The notes beneath the pieces were generated by a model. It did not search any database. It had not been told where the DNA came from and saw only the letters and a list, made by a program, of their open reading frames with translations. Made by a program: the position numbers and the translations under genes. From an uncultured Clostridia bacterium (GTDB taxonomy: Bacteria > Bacillota > Clostridia > Lachnospirales > Lachnospiraceae): a DNA stretch of 9,534 bases. The stretch covers positions 1-9,534 of the forward strand of contig CAMWWR010000039.1 in the NCBI GenBank assembly GCA_947178045.1, given 5' to 3'. This document shows, one piece after another, positions 1 through 6,733 of the stretch. Positions within the stretch are counted from its first letter, which is position 1, and each line of letters starts with the position of its first letter.

Positions 1-1
1 G

Positions 2-1414
2 TTTTATTCCGTCTGGAAGGGCGGGCTGTATTTTGCGTCGGAGCTCAAGGGAATTCTGGCAGTGCCGGGCTTCGAAGCAAGGCTGGACAGGGAGGGGCTC
101 TGCGAGGTCTTTGCCCTCGGACCCGCAAAGACTCCGGGAAAGGGTGTGTTCGCCGGGATTCGGGAGGTGCAGGCCGGAAGCCTGCTTGAGATAACGCCCG
201 GTGCGGAAGGTGCGGATCCGGATATCCGCGAGGAATATTACTGGAGGCTTGCGGCGGCGGATCACCCTGAGAGCTTTGCGCAGACAGTGGAGCACACGGA
301 ATGGCTGCTGACGGACGCGGTGCGCATGCAGATGCTGTCGGACATCCCGATCAGCACGTTTCTTTCCGGTGGGATCGACTCGAGCCTCGTCACGGCGATC
401 TGTGCCGCGGAGCTGAAAAAGCAGGGCAAGGTGCTGGACACCTTTTCCTTTGATTTTACCGGGAACGACGCGTATTTTCAGGCGAGCAGCTACCAGCCGT
501 CGCAGGACCGGCCGTTTGCCGAGATGATGGTGAAGGCGTGCAGGACGAACCACCGTTTTCTGGAATGCGACAACGAGCTGCTGGCCGACTATCTCGATCC
601 GGCGGTCCGGGCGAGGGATCTGCCGTGCATGGCCGATGTCGAGGCGTCGATGCTCTATTTTTGCAGCCAGGTCGTAAAATACGATAAGGTGACGCTGACC
701 GGGGAGTGCGCCGACGAGATTTTCGGCGGTTATCCGTGGTTTCACCGGGAGGAGCTGCTGAACAAGGAGGGCTTCCCGTGGTCGAACGAATTCAGCATGC
801 GCACGGCAATGCTGCGGGACGACCTGATTGCGAAGCTGCGGCTGAAGGAATACGAGCAGGAGGCTTACGAGGCAACGATGAGGGAGGCTCCGGTCAATAC
901 GGGGCTGACGGCGCAGGAGCAGCGCAGGCAGCGCATCGGCTACCTTAATCTGAAGTGGTTTATGGTAACGCTGCTCGACCGCATGGATCGCACAAGCATG
1001 GCGAGCGGGCTGGAGGCGCGCGTGCCGTTTGCCGACCACCGGATCGTCGAGTATGTCTACAATGTGCCGTGGGAGATGAAATGCCCGGACGGCATGGTCA
1101 AGGGACTGCTGCGCAAGGCGGGGGAGCGCTACCTCCCGCACGAGGTGCTGTACCGCAAAAAGAGCCCGTACCCGAAGACCTATCATCCGGGGTACGAGCG
1201 CATTTTGAAGGAGCGCTTCCGCGGGCTGCTGCAGGATAAGAGCCAGCCGATCCACGCGCTGATCGACGGAAAAAAGGCGGAGCAGTTTATGGCAATGCCG
1301 TCCGACTATGCGAAGCCGTGGTACGGGCAGCTCATGGCGGGGCCGCAGCTGTACGCATATTTGCTGCAGGTGAACTACTGGCTGAGGGAGTATCGGATTA
1401 GGCTGGAGATCTGA
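2..1414 (+). CDS. asnB: Asparagine synthase (glutamine-hydrolysing), C-terminal part, 5'-truncated
   Basis: Cytosolic enzyme that makes asparagine from aspartate, ATP and glutamine-derived ammonia. The frame is open from base 2, so the true start lies left of the window; the GTG at 62 is internal. Only the tail of the N-terminal glutaminase domain is present (FASELKGIL at about bases 38-64). The synthetase domain is complete. It has the ATP-pyrophosphatase loop SGGIDSS at 365-385, the motif LTGECADEIFGGY near 690-735, the segment SMASGLEARVPFADHR near 995-1045, and the KGLLRKAG and YRKKSPYPKTYHP motifs typical of AsnB. The catalytic N-terminal Cys cannot be checked because it is outside the window. 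Stop is TGA at 1412-1414. The gene is convergent with pulA, about 100 bp apart. Codon use is GC-rich, like pulA. An AsnB-like amidotransferase of another pathway is possible but less likely, because the C-terminal motifs are those of classical AsnB. Confidence 0.95.
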   Translation, partial: FYSVWKGGLYFASELKGILAVPGFEARLDREGLCEVFALGPAKTPGKGVFAGIREVQAGSLLEITPGAEGADPDIREEYYWRLAAADHPESFAQTVEHTEWLLTDAVRMQMLSDIPISTFLSGGIDSSLVTAICAAELKKQGKVLDTFSFDFTGNDAYFQASSYQPSQDRPFAEMMVKACRTNHRFLECDNELLADYLDPAVRARDLPCMADVEASMLYFCSQVVKYDKVTLTGECADEIFGGYPWFHREELLNKEGFPWSNEFSMRTAMLRDDLIAKLRLKEYEQEAYEATMREAPVNTGLTAQEQRRQRIGYLNLKWFMVTLLDRMDRTSMASGLEARVPFADHRIVEYVYNVPWEMKCPDGMVKGLLRKAGERYLPHEVLYRKKSPYPKTYHPGYERILKERFRGLLQDKSQPIHALIDGKKAEQFMAMPSDYAKPWYGQLMAGPQLYAYLLQVNYWLREYRIRLEI

Positions 1415-1456
1415 GAGGATGGCGGTTTCCCTGGTTTGCGCAGGACGATTTCACGC

Positions 1457-1485
1457 CGGACGGCGGCCCGCCGCTCTGCCGTCCG
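1457..1485. terminator. Possible shared hairpin between convergent asnB and pulA
   Basis: An 8-bp perfect inverted repeat (CGGACGGC at 1457-1464, GCCGTCCG at 1478-1485) has a 13-base loop, in the short gap between two convergent genes. There is no T-run on either side, so it is not a standard intrinsic terminator. It is the only obvious stem-loop in the gap and is offered as a weak bidirectional terminator candidate. Confidence 0.3.
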
Positions 1486-1513
1486 AAGAAAGCGTCCGCA
1501 CGGGACAAATCGA

Positions 1514-3682
1514 TCAGCGTCTTCCAAGAATTGTGCACGATACCGGCTCGACCCCGATCGTCCATCCCGTGTGCCTGCGGAGCGGATTGGCGTCCGCCGT
1601 GCCATCCTCCGCGTAAACCTCCCAGACGCCGTCCGGGAGGGAGAACTGCACCGGCGTGCGGTTCGGATTGTACAGCACGCAGATTTCCCTCAGGGAATCT
1701 CCGCCGGCATGATCTTTCAGCAGAAAGCCGACCGTGTTTTCCGGGACATCGGAAAGAAATTCCAGATGCTTTGCCACAAGCCTGGCATCCGCGAGACGCA
1801 GGGCCGGATGCGCCTTGCGGAAGGCGATCAGTCCGCGGTAATACTCGTACACGGCCCTGTTTTTCGTCAACTCGTCCCATTTCAGGGAGTTGACGGAATC
1901 CGGGGCATTGTAGCTGTTTTCGCTGAAGCCGGCTCCGTCCGGAAGAGGCTTGCTGCGCAGAAATTCCTCGCCCGCCTGAAAGAACGGGATCCCCTGCGCG
2001 GTGAGGCAGACTGCGGCGGCGAGAAGGTTCATGCGCACGCGCAGCTTGCGGGAGCAGGAGCGGCACGAGACGGCCAGCTTGTCCCACAGAGCCAGGTTGT
2101 CGTGCGCCGATACATAATTGACGCACTGCGCGGGCGAGGAGGCCCAGGCACGGTCTGCGGAGCGTACGGGTTCGGCTACAGTGAAGAATGCTTCTGCGGA
2201 TTGGGAAACCTGTGCGCCATCCCCGGAAGGGGCGCAGGTATGTGCATCATTCGCGGAAGTCGGAGCCGTCTGCGAACGATCCGCTGCCGGGGTGGTGGTC
2301 CAAGCCTTATCCGCAGAGCGTCCACCCGCGAAAACAAGCTGCGGGTGCGCGGTGCAGCCGGCCACGCCAAAGCAGATTTCCCCGCACAGCTTTTTTTTGC
2401 CGGACACGAAGCCCCTGTCCCGCTCGGAGAAAACATTACCCTTTAAAGCGTCCCGCAAATTGTCGTTGAATGCCGCGATGCTGGGGAGGCGGCTCATATT
2501 GCTCTTGACGGCGCGTTTGTTTTCCGGAAGAACGGAACTGCCGCCCGTCCAGCCCTCGCCGTACATCAGCAGCTGCGGATTGATTTCGTCGAGCCGCGCC
2601 CGGACCGCGCGCATTGTCTCAAGATCGTGCAGTCCCATCAGGTCGAAGCGGAAGCCGTCGATGTGGTATTCCTGCGCCCAGTAGGCGACGGAATCCACGA
2701 GATAGCGGCGCACCATCGGGCGTTCGGAGGCGGTTTCGTTGCCGCAGCCGGAGCCGTTCGAGAAATGTCCGTCTGGCGTCATCCGGTAATAATAGTACGG
2801 AACGGTGCGGTTAAAGCAGGAATCCGCGGAGGCGGACGTGTGGTTGTAGACGACATCCATCACGACGCCGAGGCCGCGCACATGAAGTGCCTGCACGAGC
2901 TCCTTGAATTCGCGGATGCGCACGGAGCCGTCCTGTGGGTCGCTGCTGTAGGAGCCCTCCGGGATATTGTAGTTTGCCGGGTCGTAGCCCCAGTTGAAGG
3001 AAGGGACGTCGGCGGTTTCGTCCACGGACGCATAGTCGAAGCTCGGCAGCAGGTGGACATGCGTCACGCCGAGCTCTGCGATATGGTCGAGCCCGGTTGC
3101 AAGCCCGGCTCTGTTTTTTGTGCCGGACTCTGCCAGACCGGCGAATTTTCCCTTTGCCAGAATGCCGGAGGAGGCGTCGGAGGAGATGTCGCGGATATGG
3201 AGCTCATAGAGCACGGCGTCGGTCGGCTGCGCGAGCGCCGGGCCGTGATCCGCTGACCATCCGTCCGGGTCGGTTCCGGGCAGGTCGACGACCATGGAGC
3301 GCACGCCGTTCGCACAGCAGGCGCGCGCGTAAGGGTCGGTGGTTTCGACGGTTTTGCCATCGATCGTCACAAGCCAGGTATAGTAAATACCGTGCAGGTT
3401 TCGGGAATCCGCCCAAAACCAGACACCGTGCTCCTGTTTCTGCAACGGGACGGTTTTTTCGGCCTTGGACGCAGCCGGCGAGGCAAAGAGGCGCAGCTCG
3501 ACACGCTCCGCCGTCGGCGCCCAGAGGCGGAATTCAGTGCCGTCCGCCGTGCAGACTGCGCCGAGGTCATGGCCGGGATAGTCGAATTCCCGCTCGAATT
3601 CTGGGGAATCATACCTTGCGGTCAGGTCGGAAATACTTTTTTTTGACGGCTGGTTCGGGGTGGAGCTGGATTGTGTTTTCAT
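1514..3682 (-). CDS. pulA: Type I pullulanase, GH13 family, intracellular
   Basis: Debranching enzyme that hydrolyses alpha-1,6 bonds in pullulan, glycogen or starch fragments. It has 722 residues. There is no signal peptide (polar N-terminus), so it is probably cytoplasmic. A CBM48-like N-terminal domain (about 41-125, EFRLWAPTAERVELRLF) precedes the GH13 barrel. The type I pullulanase signature is FNWGYDP (229-235; Phe replaces the usual Tyr). Conserved regions are DVVYNH (276-281), GFRFDLMG (343-350, nucleophile Asp347), YGEGW (374-378, acid/base Glu376) and YVSAHDN (523-529, Asp528). A C-terminal all-beta domain ends at 722. The ATG at 3680-3682 follows AGGAAAGAGG by about 7 bases. Oddity: residues about 455-506 form a Ser/Thr/Ala-rich insertion between RSADKAWTTTPA and the similar RSADRAWASSPA. 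It does not break the frame or remove a catalytic residue. The gene has its own promoter at 3785-3813 and diverges from the gene at 4019. Confidence 0.95.
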   Translation of the reverse strand: MKTQSSSTPNQPSKKSISDLTARYDSPEFEREFDYPGHDLGAVCTADGTEFRLWAPTAERVELRLFASPAASKAEKTVPLQKQEHGVWFWADSRNLHGIYYTWLVTIDGKTVETTDPYARACCANGVRSMVVDLPGTDPDGWSADHGPALAQPTDAVLYELHIRDISSDASSGILAKGKFAGLAESGTKNRAGLATGLDHIAELGVTHVHLLPSFDYASVDETADVPSFNWGYDPANYNIPEGSYSSDPQDGSVRIREFKELVQALHVRGLGVVMDVVYNHTSASADSCFNRTVPYYYYRMTPDGHFSNGSGCGNETASERPMVRRYLVDSVAYWAQEYHIDGFRFDLMGLHDLETMRAVRARLDEINPQLLMYGEGWTGGSSVLPENKRAVKSNMSRLPSIAAFNDNLRDALKGNVFSERDRGFVSGKKKLCGEICFGVAGCTAHPQLVFAGGRSADKAWTTTPAADRSQTAPTSANDAHTCAPSGDGAQVSQSAEAFFTVAEPVRSADRAWASSPAQCVNYVSAHDNLALWDKLAVSCRSCSRKLRVRMNLLAAAVCLTAQGIPFFQAGEEFLRSKPLPDGAGFSENSYNAPDSVNSLKWDELTKNRAVYEYYRGLIAFRKAHPALRLADARLVAKHLEFLSDVPENTVGFLLKDHAGGDSLREICVLYNPNRTPVQFSLPDGVWEVYAEDGTADANPLRRHTGWTIGVEPVSCTILGRR
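2129..2320 (-). repeat. Diverged direct repeat bounding an insertion in pulA
   Basis: Two 36-base segments, 2285-2320 and 2129-2164, encode RSADKAWTTTPA (residues 455-466) and RSADRAWASSPA (507-518). They are 52 codons apart. At the DNA level they are similar but clearly diverged. The second copy leads straight into SPAQCVNYVSAHDN, the normal approach to GH13 region IV, so it appears to be the ancestral one. The stretch from the first copy up to it appears to be the added part. It is rich in Ser, Thr, Ala and Pro and resembles a flexible loop or linker. Confidence 0.55.
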
Positions 3683-3749
3683 ATTCGGCCTCTTTCCTGC
3701 GTGCCGCGGACAAGCCTGCGGAGCTGCATTTCAAAAATGTTTGTTTTAT

Positions 3750-3786
3750 CTAAGGGAAGCACTGATTCCATTAGCACTTCCCTTAG
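3750..3786. repeat. 37-bp palindrome overlapping the pulA start point; operator or small repeat
   Basis: Perfect 10-bp arms CTAAGGGAAG (3750-3759) and CTTCCCTTAG (3777-3786) flank 17 bases. The element begins at the last base of the pulA -10 and spans the predicted start point, the usual place for a repressor operator. A related palindrome lies at 6734-6766 before the BlaI-type gene. After one gap the left halves agree as TAAGG(G)AA(G/A)CAC(T/A)GATT. A dispersed mobile-element-derived repeat is therefore an alternative to an operator. Confidence 0.55.
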
Positions 3787-3813
3787 TATAGCATAAAGGG
3801 AGGGGAAAGTCGA
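3785..3813 (-). promoter_or_regulatory. Predicted pulA promoter, extended -10
   Basis: On the minus strand, TCGACT (3808-3813, -35, 4 of 6 matches to TTGACA) is followed after exactly 17 bases by TATACT (3785-3790, -10). TGC just before it gives an extended -10. Transcription should start near 3778, leaving a leader of about 95 bases to the pulA ATG. The -10 overlaps the first base of the palindrome at 3750-3786. Confidence 0.65.
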
Positions 3814-3830
3814 GGGAAAATACCTAACTA

Positions 3831-3848
3831 TTTCGAAAAAATTCGAAA
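3831..3848. promoter_or_regulatory. TTTCGAA-AAAA-TTCGAAA palindrome, possible regulator site
   Basis: Perfect 7-bp arms (3831-3837 and 3842-3848) with a 4-base spacer form an 18-bp dyad. It lies between the two divergent promoters, about 18 bases upstream of the pulA -35 and about 44 upstream of the -35 at 3892. This is a plausible protein binding site. The surrounding AT-richness makes chance occurrence possible. Confidence 0.35.
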
Positions 3849-3891
3849 ATACCGGCCTAATATCGACGCAAAATACCGTCATGCCGCAGGA

Positions 3892-3921
3892 TTGACAAGG
3901 CCGCAATATGCAGTATATAAT
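3892..3921 (+). promoter_or_regulatory. Perfect-consensus sigma-A promoter for the gene at 4019
   Basis: TTGACA (3892-3897) and TATAAT (3916-3921) are both exact consensus hexamers with an 18-base spacer. Transcription should begin near 3928-3930, giving a leader of about 90 bases before the ATG at 4019. A TATATA two bases earlier offers a 16-base spacing alternative. Confidence 0.75.
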
Positions 3922-3949
3922 GATTGCAGAGCTTTTGAGTTGGGAAGCT

Positions 3950-3968
3950 TAACGGACATTCTCCGTTA
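3950..3968 (+). other. Small leader hairpin upstream of the gene at 4019
   Basis: TAACGGA (3950-3956) and TCCGTTA (3962-3968) can pair with a 5-base loop in the untranslated leader. No T-run follows, so it is not a terminator. It matches no riboswitch class I recognise, and could be an RNA-stabilising stem or an operator half-site pair. Confidence 0.35.
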
Positions 3969-4018
3969 CAGATAAGGCGGCCCGGACAAATTGATATAGA
4001 GCGGAGTGTGAAGCAGGG

Positions 4019-4723
4019 ATGAGTATTGACTTGAATTTCTGGAGATATAAAAAAGACGTATACCTCGACAATGCGGCAGTGTATCAAAAAGCATGCTGTG
4101 ATCAGGAGGAAATTGAGGGACTGGAGGTCCTGCCGGTCGAGGATATTTTGAAGGCGGCAGCAGGCGCTTTTCCGGATTGGACTGCATTGGATCCATTTAA
4201 TTATGAGAGTAAGGACCGCGGTTCTTTTCAAATTTCCACCACTTCACAAACGGTTCGCTTTGACTGCTATTCGATGGAGCGGGCGGATATGAAGCGCTTT
4301 TCCGCTGTTATGTCAGGCTTCGGGTGTCCGCTGTATGACCCGCAGCAGAGCGTGCGCTTTGACAAAATAGCCGTTTTTCTGATCGATGAAGCAGGCGAAT
4401 ATAAAGCGCAGGCAGAACAGGAAATTTCCCGTTTGCTCCCACGCTTTGAAATGACAACACAGATAGTAAGCTGGGAGGAATATGAGCGTCTTTCCAAAAC
4501 GCTCCATCAGATAAATTACAGTGCGATTATCCATCGGGCAAAGAGCCTGACCAAGGTAACCTCCTTTATGGCCTTCGGCAATGGCTGGACAAATCGCCCC
4601 TGTCAATGCAAAACCGCCCTGCTTGAGGACGAGGAAAAAGCCCGTCCGCTTTTGGAAGAATTACTGAAAAAATCCATTGGGCGTGTCGTGGAAGATTTTC
4701 TTGAGAGAACCTGTTATAAATAA
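4019..4723 (+). CDS. Unrecognised cytosolic protein, 234 residues
   Basis: I cannot assign a function. The protein has no signal peptide or membrane segment. The first part (1 to about 115) contains DLNFWRYKKDVYLD, EVLPVEDIL and LDPFNYESKDRGSFQI, then CPLYDPQQSVRFD. It looks like a compact alpha/beta domain of the kind seen in small conserved hypothetical proteins of Firmicutes. The second part (about 116-234) starts with a strand (KIAVFLIDEAGEY) and ends in charged helices with Cys195 and Cys197 (PCQC). The ATG at 4019 was chosen because it opens the conserved-looking MSIDLNFW. The ribosome site is poor: AGGG directly abuts the ATG and GGAG lies 12 bases away. It has its own perfect promoter at 3892-3921. 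Base composition is more AT-rich than pulA or the genes after 4789, which hints at separate ancestry. Stop TAA is at 4721-4723. Confidence 0.75.
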   Translation: MSIDLNFWRYKKDVYLDNAAVYQKACCDQEEIEGLEVLPVEDILKAAAGAFPDWTALDPFNYESKDRGSFQISTTSQTVRFDCYSMERADMKRFSAVMSGFGCPLYDPQQSVRFDKIAVFLIDEAGEYKAQAEQEISRLLPRFEMTTQIVSWEEYERLSKTLHQINYSAIIHRAKSLTKVTSFMAFGNGWTNRPCQCKTALLEDEEKARPLLEELLKKSIGRVVEDFLERTCYK

Positions 4724-4788
4724 TTTTGATATGTTTTATTGTTCCTTTGCAAATCTGCAAGTTCACACAGGAAGGGGGAAGAAGCAGG

Positions 4789-5376
4789 ATGTTTCCCAAA
4801 AGAGAAGAGGCGGAGCGGCTTTTAAAGGAGGGTGAGGCGCGCAATCCGGGACCGTGGGGCAGCCACAGCAGGACGGTTGCGGCGTGCGCGGAGCGGATCG
4901 CGGCCGGCATTCCGGGGCTTGACCCGGAGAAGGCGTATGTGGTCGGGCTGCTGCATGATATCGGCAGGCGGGAGGGTGTTACCAATTTTGCGCATATCAT
5001 CGACGGCTACCGCTTTCTGATGGGGCTGGGCTACGATGAAGCCGCGAAGATCTGCATAACGCATTCGTTTGCCGTACCGGATATCCGAATGCATGTCGGG
5101 AACATGGATATTAGCGAGGAGGATCGCGAGGAGCTGATCCGGCTGATCCGGGAATATGAGTATGATGATTATGACCGGCTGATTCAGCTGTGCGATAGCA
5201 TCGCGTTTCCGGGCCAGGTGGTCGATCTGGAGACCCGCATGGACGACGTGGAGCGGCGGTACGGCTCCTATCCGCAGGAGAAGCGGGAGAAGAACCGCGA
5301 GCTCAAGGCATATTTTGAAAAGAAAATGGGGAGGAATTTATATGAAGCTCTTGATTGTTGTGGACATGCAGAATGA
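4789..5376 (+). CDS. HD-domain metal-dependent phosphohydrolase
   Basis: A soluble HD-superfamily protein of 195 residues. Members are metal-dependent phosphohydrolases acting on nucleotides or other phosphate esters; the substrate here is not deducible. Motifs: His26 in SHSRTVA, the HD pair His56-Asp57 in VVGLLHDIGRR, His92 in CITHSF, and Asp136 in QLCDSIAF, which together form the usual H...HD...H...D metal set. The C-terminal third is charged and helical. The start at ATG 4789 follows AGGGGG by 10 bases. An upstream in-frame TTG at 4726 would add 21 residues with no ribosome site and is rejected. The last 35 bases overlap the next gene, implying translational coupling. The length matches single-domain HD proteins of Clostridia. 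Confidence 0.85.
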   Translation: MFPKREEAERLLKEGEARNPGPWGSHSRTVAACAERIAAGIPGLDPEKAYVVGLLHDIGRREGVTNFAHIIDGYRFLMGLGYDEAAKICITHSFAVPDIRMHVGNMDISEEDREELIRLIREYEYDDYDRLIQLCDSIAFPGQVVDLETRMDDVERRYGSYPQEKREKNRELKAYFEKKMGRNLYEALDCCGHAE

Positions 5377-5863
5377 TTTTATCGACGGCTCGCTCGGAAC
5401 GGCGGAGGCGGTTGCCATCGTGCCGAAGGTGGCCGAAAAAATCAGAAATTTTTCCGGCAGGGTGATTGCGACAAGGGATACGCACGGCGAGAATTATCTT
5501 GAGACGCAGGAGGGAAAAAAACTTCCGGTTGAGCACTGCATCCGGGGAACTGCGGGCTGGGAGCTCCGCCCGGAGATGCAGGAGCTGATCAAAGAGCCGC
5601 CGGTCGACAAGGAAACCTTCGGGAGCGCGGCGCTGGGCGAAATGCTGCGCGGGCTTGACGCGCAGGAAAAGCTGGAGAGCGTCACCCTCGTCGGGCTGTG
5701 CACGGATATCTGCGTGATCTCCAACGCGATGCTGATCAAGGCATTTCTTCCGGAGACCCCGATCATCGTGGATGCGTCCTGCTGCGCAGGCGTGACCCCG
5801 GAGAGCCACACCCGCGCGCTCCAGGCGATGGCGGTGTGCCAGATCGCAATCGAGGGGGCGTGA
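5342..5863 (+). CDS. Cysteine hydrolase, isochorismatase/nicotinamidase family
   Basis: A 173-residue single-domain alpha/beta hydrolase with the Asp-Lys-Cys triad of the family: Asp8 in [11 protein letters not shown], Lys90 in VDKETFG and Cys124 in VGLCTDICV. Asp46 and His48 (TRDTH), with His65 (LPVEHC), sit where nicotinamidases bind metal. The family includes nicotinamidases (nicotinamide to nicotinate, NAD salvage) and other amidases. The [10 protein letters not shown] variant suggests a nicotinamidase-like enzyme, but the substrate is unproven, so no symbol is given. The ATG at 5342 follows GGGGAGG by 7 bases. The in-frame ATG at 5315 lies inside the HD gene without a better ribosome site. 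It overlaps the HD gene by 35 bp, so the two are very likely co-expressed. Stop is TGA at 5861-5863. Confidence 0.88.
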   Translation: MKLLIVVDMQNDFIDGSLGTAEAVAIVPKVAEKIRNFSGRVIATRDTHGENYLETQEGKKLPVEHCIRGTAGWELRPEMQELIKEPPVDKETFGSAALGEMLRGLDAQEKLESVTLVGLCTDICVISNAMLIKAFLPETPIIVDASCCAGVTPESHTRALQAMAVCQIAIEGA

Positions 5864-5885
5864 GAAGAAAATTACAAATGAAGAA

Positions 5886-6407
5886 GTGAAAATGATGTTT
5901 GATACGATGGTGAAGGGCTGGTTTTCTTCGGACACGACGTCGTATAACGGATTTATTAAGGCGCTGCTTGCGGGCGATCTTGACGCGATGAACGAATACA
6001 TGAACCGGGTCGCGCTCGCGACATTTTCCAGCTTTGATACCGGAAGCGGAGAGCACGGGACATCGGAGCCAGAGCGGTTCTATCACGGGTTTGTGCTTGG
6101 GCTGATGGTGGATTTGGCAGGCAAGTATGTGATTACCTCGAACCGGGAGAGCGGCTTCGGGCGGTATGATGTGATGCTGGAGCCGGTGAGGGAGGAGGAT
6201 GGCGCGCTTACAGGCGACGCGATCATTCTCGAATTTAAGGTGCACCGCCCGAAGAGGGAGAAGAATTTGGAGGAGACGGTACAGGCAGCGCTGGCGCAGA
6301 TCGAGGAGAAGAGGTATGCGGCGGCGCTTGTGGAAAAAGGAATCCCGGCGGAGCGCATCCGGAAGTATGGGTTTGCGTTTGAGGGAAAGCAGGTGCTGAT
6401 CGGATAG
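5886..6407 (+). CDS. PD-(D/E)XK nuclease domain, detached C-terminal part of an AAA-ATPase/nuclease protein
   Basis: About 170 residues match the C-terminal nuclease domain that normally follows an AAA-ATPase-like domain in proteins of about 500-600 residues common in Clostridia and Bacteroidetes. Signature: [22 protein letters not shown], then [10 protein letters not shown], then [14 protein letters not shown] (Asp95), IILEFK (Glu116, Lys118), and AQIEEKRY (Gln138, Tyr144). The nuclease core thus looks intact and the C-terminus is normal. The ATPase half is absent. In-frame family-like codons (EKKITNEEV) start at 5862, right at the stop of the preceding gene, so this looks like a remnant left by a deletion or insertion. 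Starts available are GTG 5886 or ATG 5892/5895, all with poor ribosome sites. It may be read from the upstream genes or be a decaying pseudogene. The natural role of the full-length family is poorly defined. Confidence 0.7.
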   Translation: MKMMFDTMVKGWFSSDTTSYNGFIKALLAGDLDAMNEYMNRVALATFSSFDTGSGEHGTSEPERFYHGFVLGLMVDLAGKYVITSNRESGFGRYDVMLEPVREEDGALTGDAIILEFKVHRPKREKNLEETVQAALAQIEEKRYAAALVEKGIPAERIRKYGFAFEGKQVLIG

Positions 6408-6546
6408 CGGTGGGAGTTTTGCGCAGGTGTAGGCTGTGTGGAAGCCGGTACTGACATTGGAAAAGAAAGCGTGGAAGCAAACAGGAAAATCGCTGGAACG
6501 GTATTGAGCTCCGCAAAAGAAAGCGTCTGGAAATCATGAAAAATTG

Positions 6547-6611
6547 AAAAGCCGCACTGACATCAGTTCTTACCCAATCCTGAGTAAGAGCCGATGTCAG
6601 TGCGGCTTTTT
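6547..6611. terminator. Strong, nearly symmetric intrinsic terminator
   Basis: A perfect 18-bp stem pairs AAAAGCCGCACTGACATC (6547-6564) with its complement at 6593-6610. It continues, after a 3x3 internal loop, into a 6-bp stem TCTTAC (6568-6573) with GTAAGA (6584-6589). A TTTTT run closes the plus-strand side, and the AAAA run gives a T-run on the other strand, so it can act both ways. It ends the HD/hydrolase/nuclease group. Its length is greater than most terminators. Confidence 0.85.
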
Positions 6612-6733
6612 CCTATCTGGCAAATATCAGGGAAGCGCGGATCAAATCATCGCCTGCTTGAATATTCTCCGGCAGATACAAATAAAAACAAAACAAACAT
6701 TAATAAAATTCGGATTCTGTCCGATATATAGGG

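Noticed and set aside
1398..2126. 242-codon minus-strand frame overlapping the end of pulA in another frame
   Set aside because: Composition is Arg/Gly/Ser-rich with no motif. The pulA frame through the same bases has conserved GH13 sequence to its end.
1436..2446. 336-codon open frame on the plus strand, with others at 2118-2684, 2627-3256 and 3097-3753
   Set aside because: All lie antisense to the clearly conserved pullulanase gene. They are rich in Arg/Gly/Ala/Pro, as expected from GC-rich shadow frames, and show no family motif.
4726..4788. Upstream TTG start extending the HD protein by 21 residues
   Set aside because: There is no ribosome site before it, and the extension is translated from leader sequence that contains the ribosome site of the ATG at 4789.
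5303..6001. 232-codon minus-strand frame opposite the cysteine hydrolase and nuclease genes
   Set aside because: It is a shadow. The plus-strand frames carry catalytic motifs of two recognised families over the same interval.
6461..6526. 12-base direct repeat AAAAGAAAGCGT with 54-base period as a possible array
   Set aside because: Only two copies, purine-rich and imperfect outside the 12 bases. It is not a CRISPR or a clear mobile-element signature.
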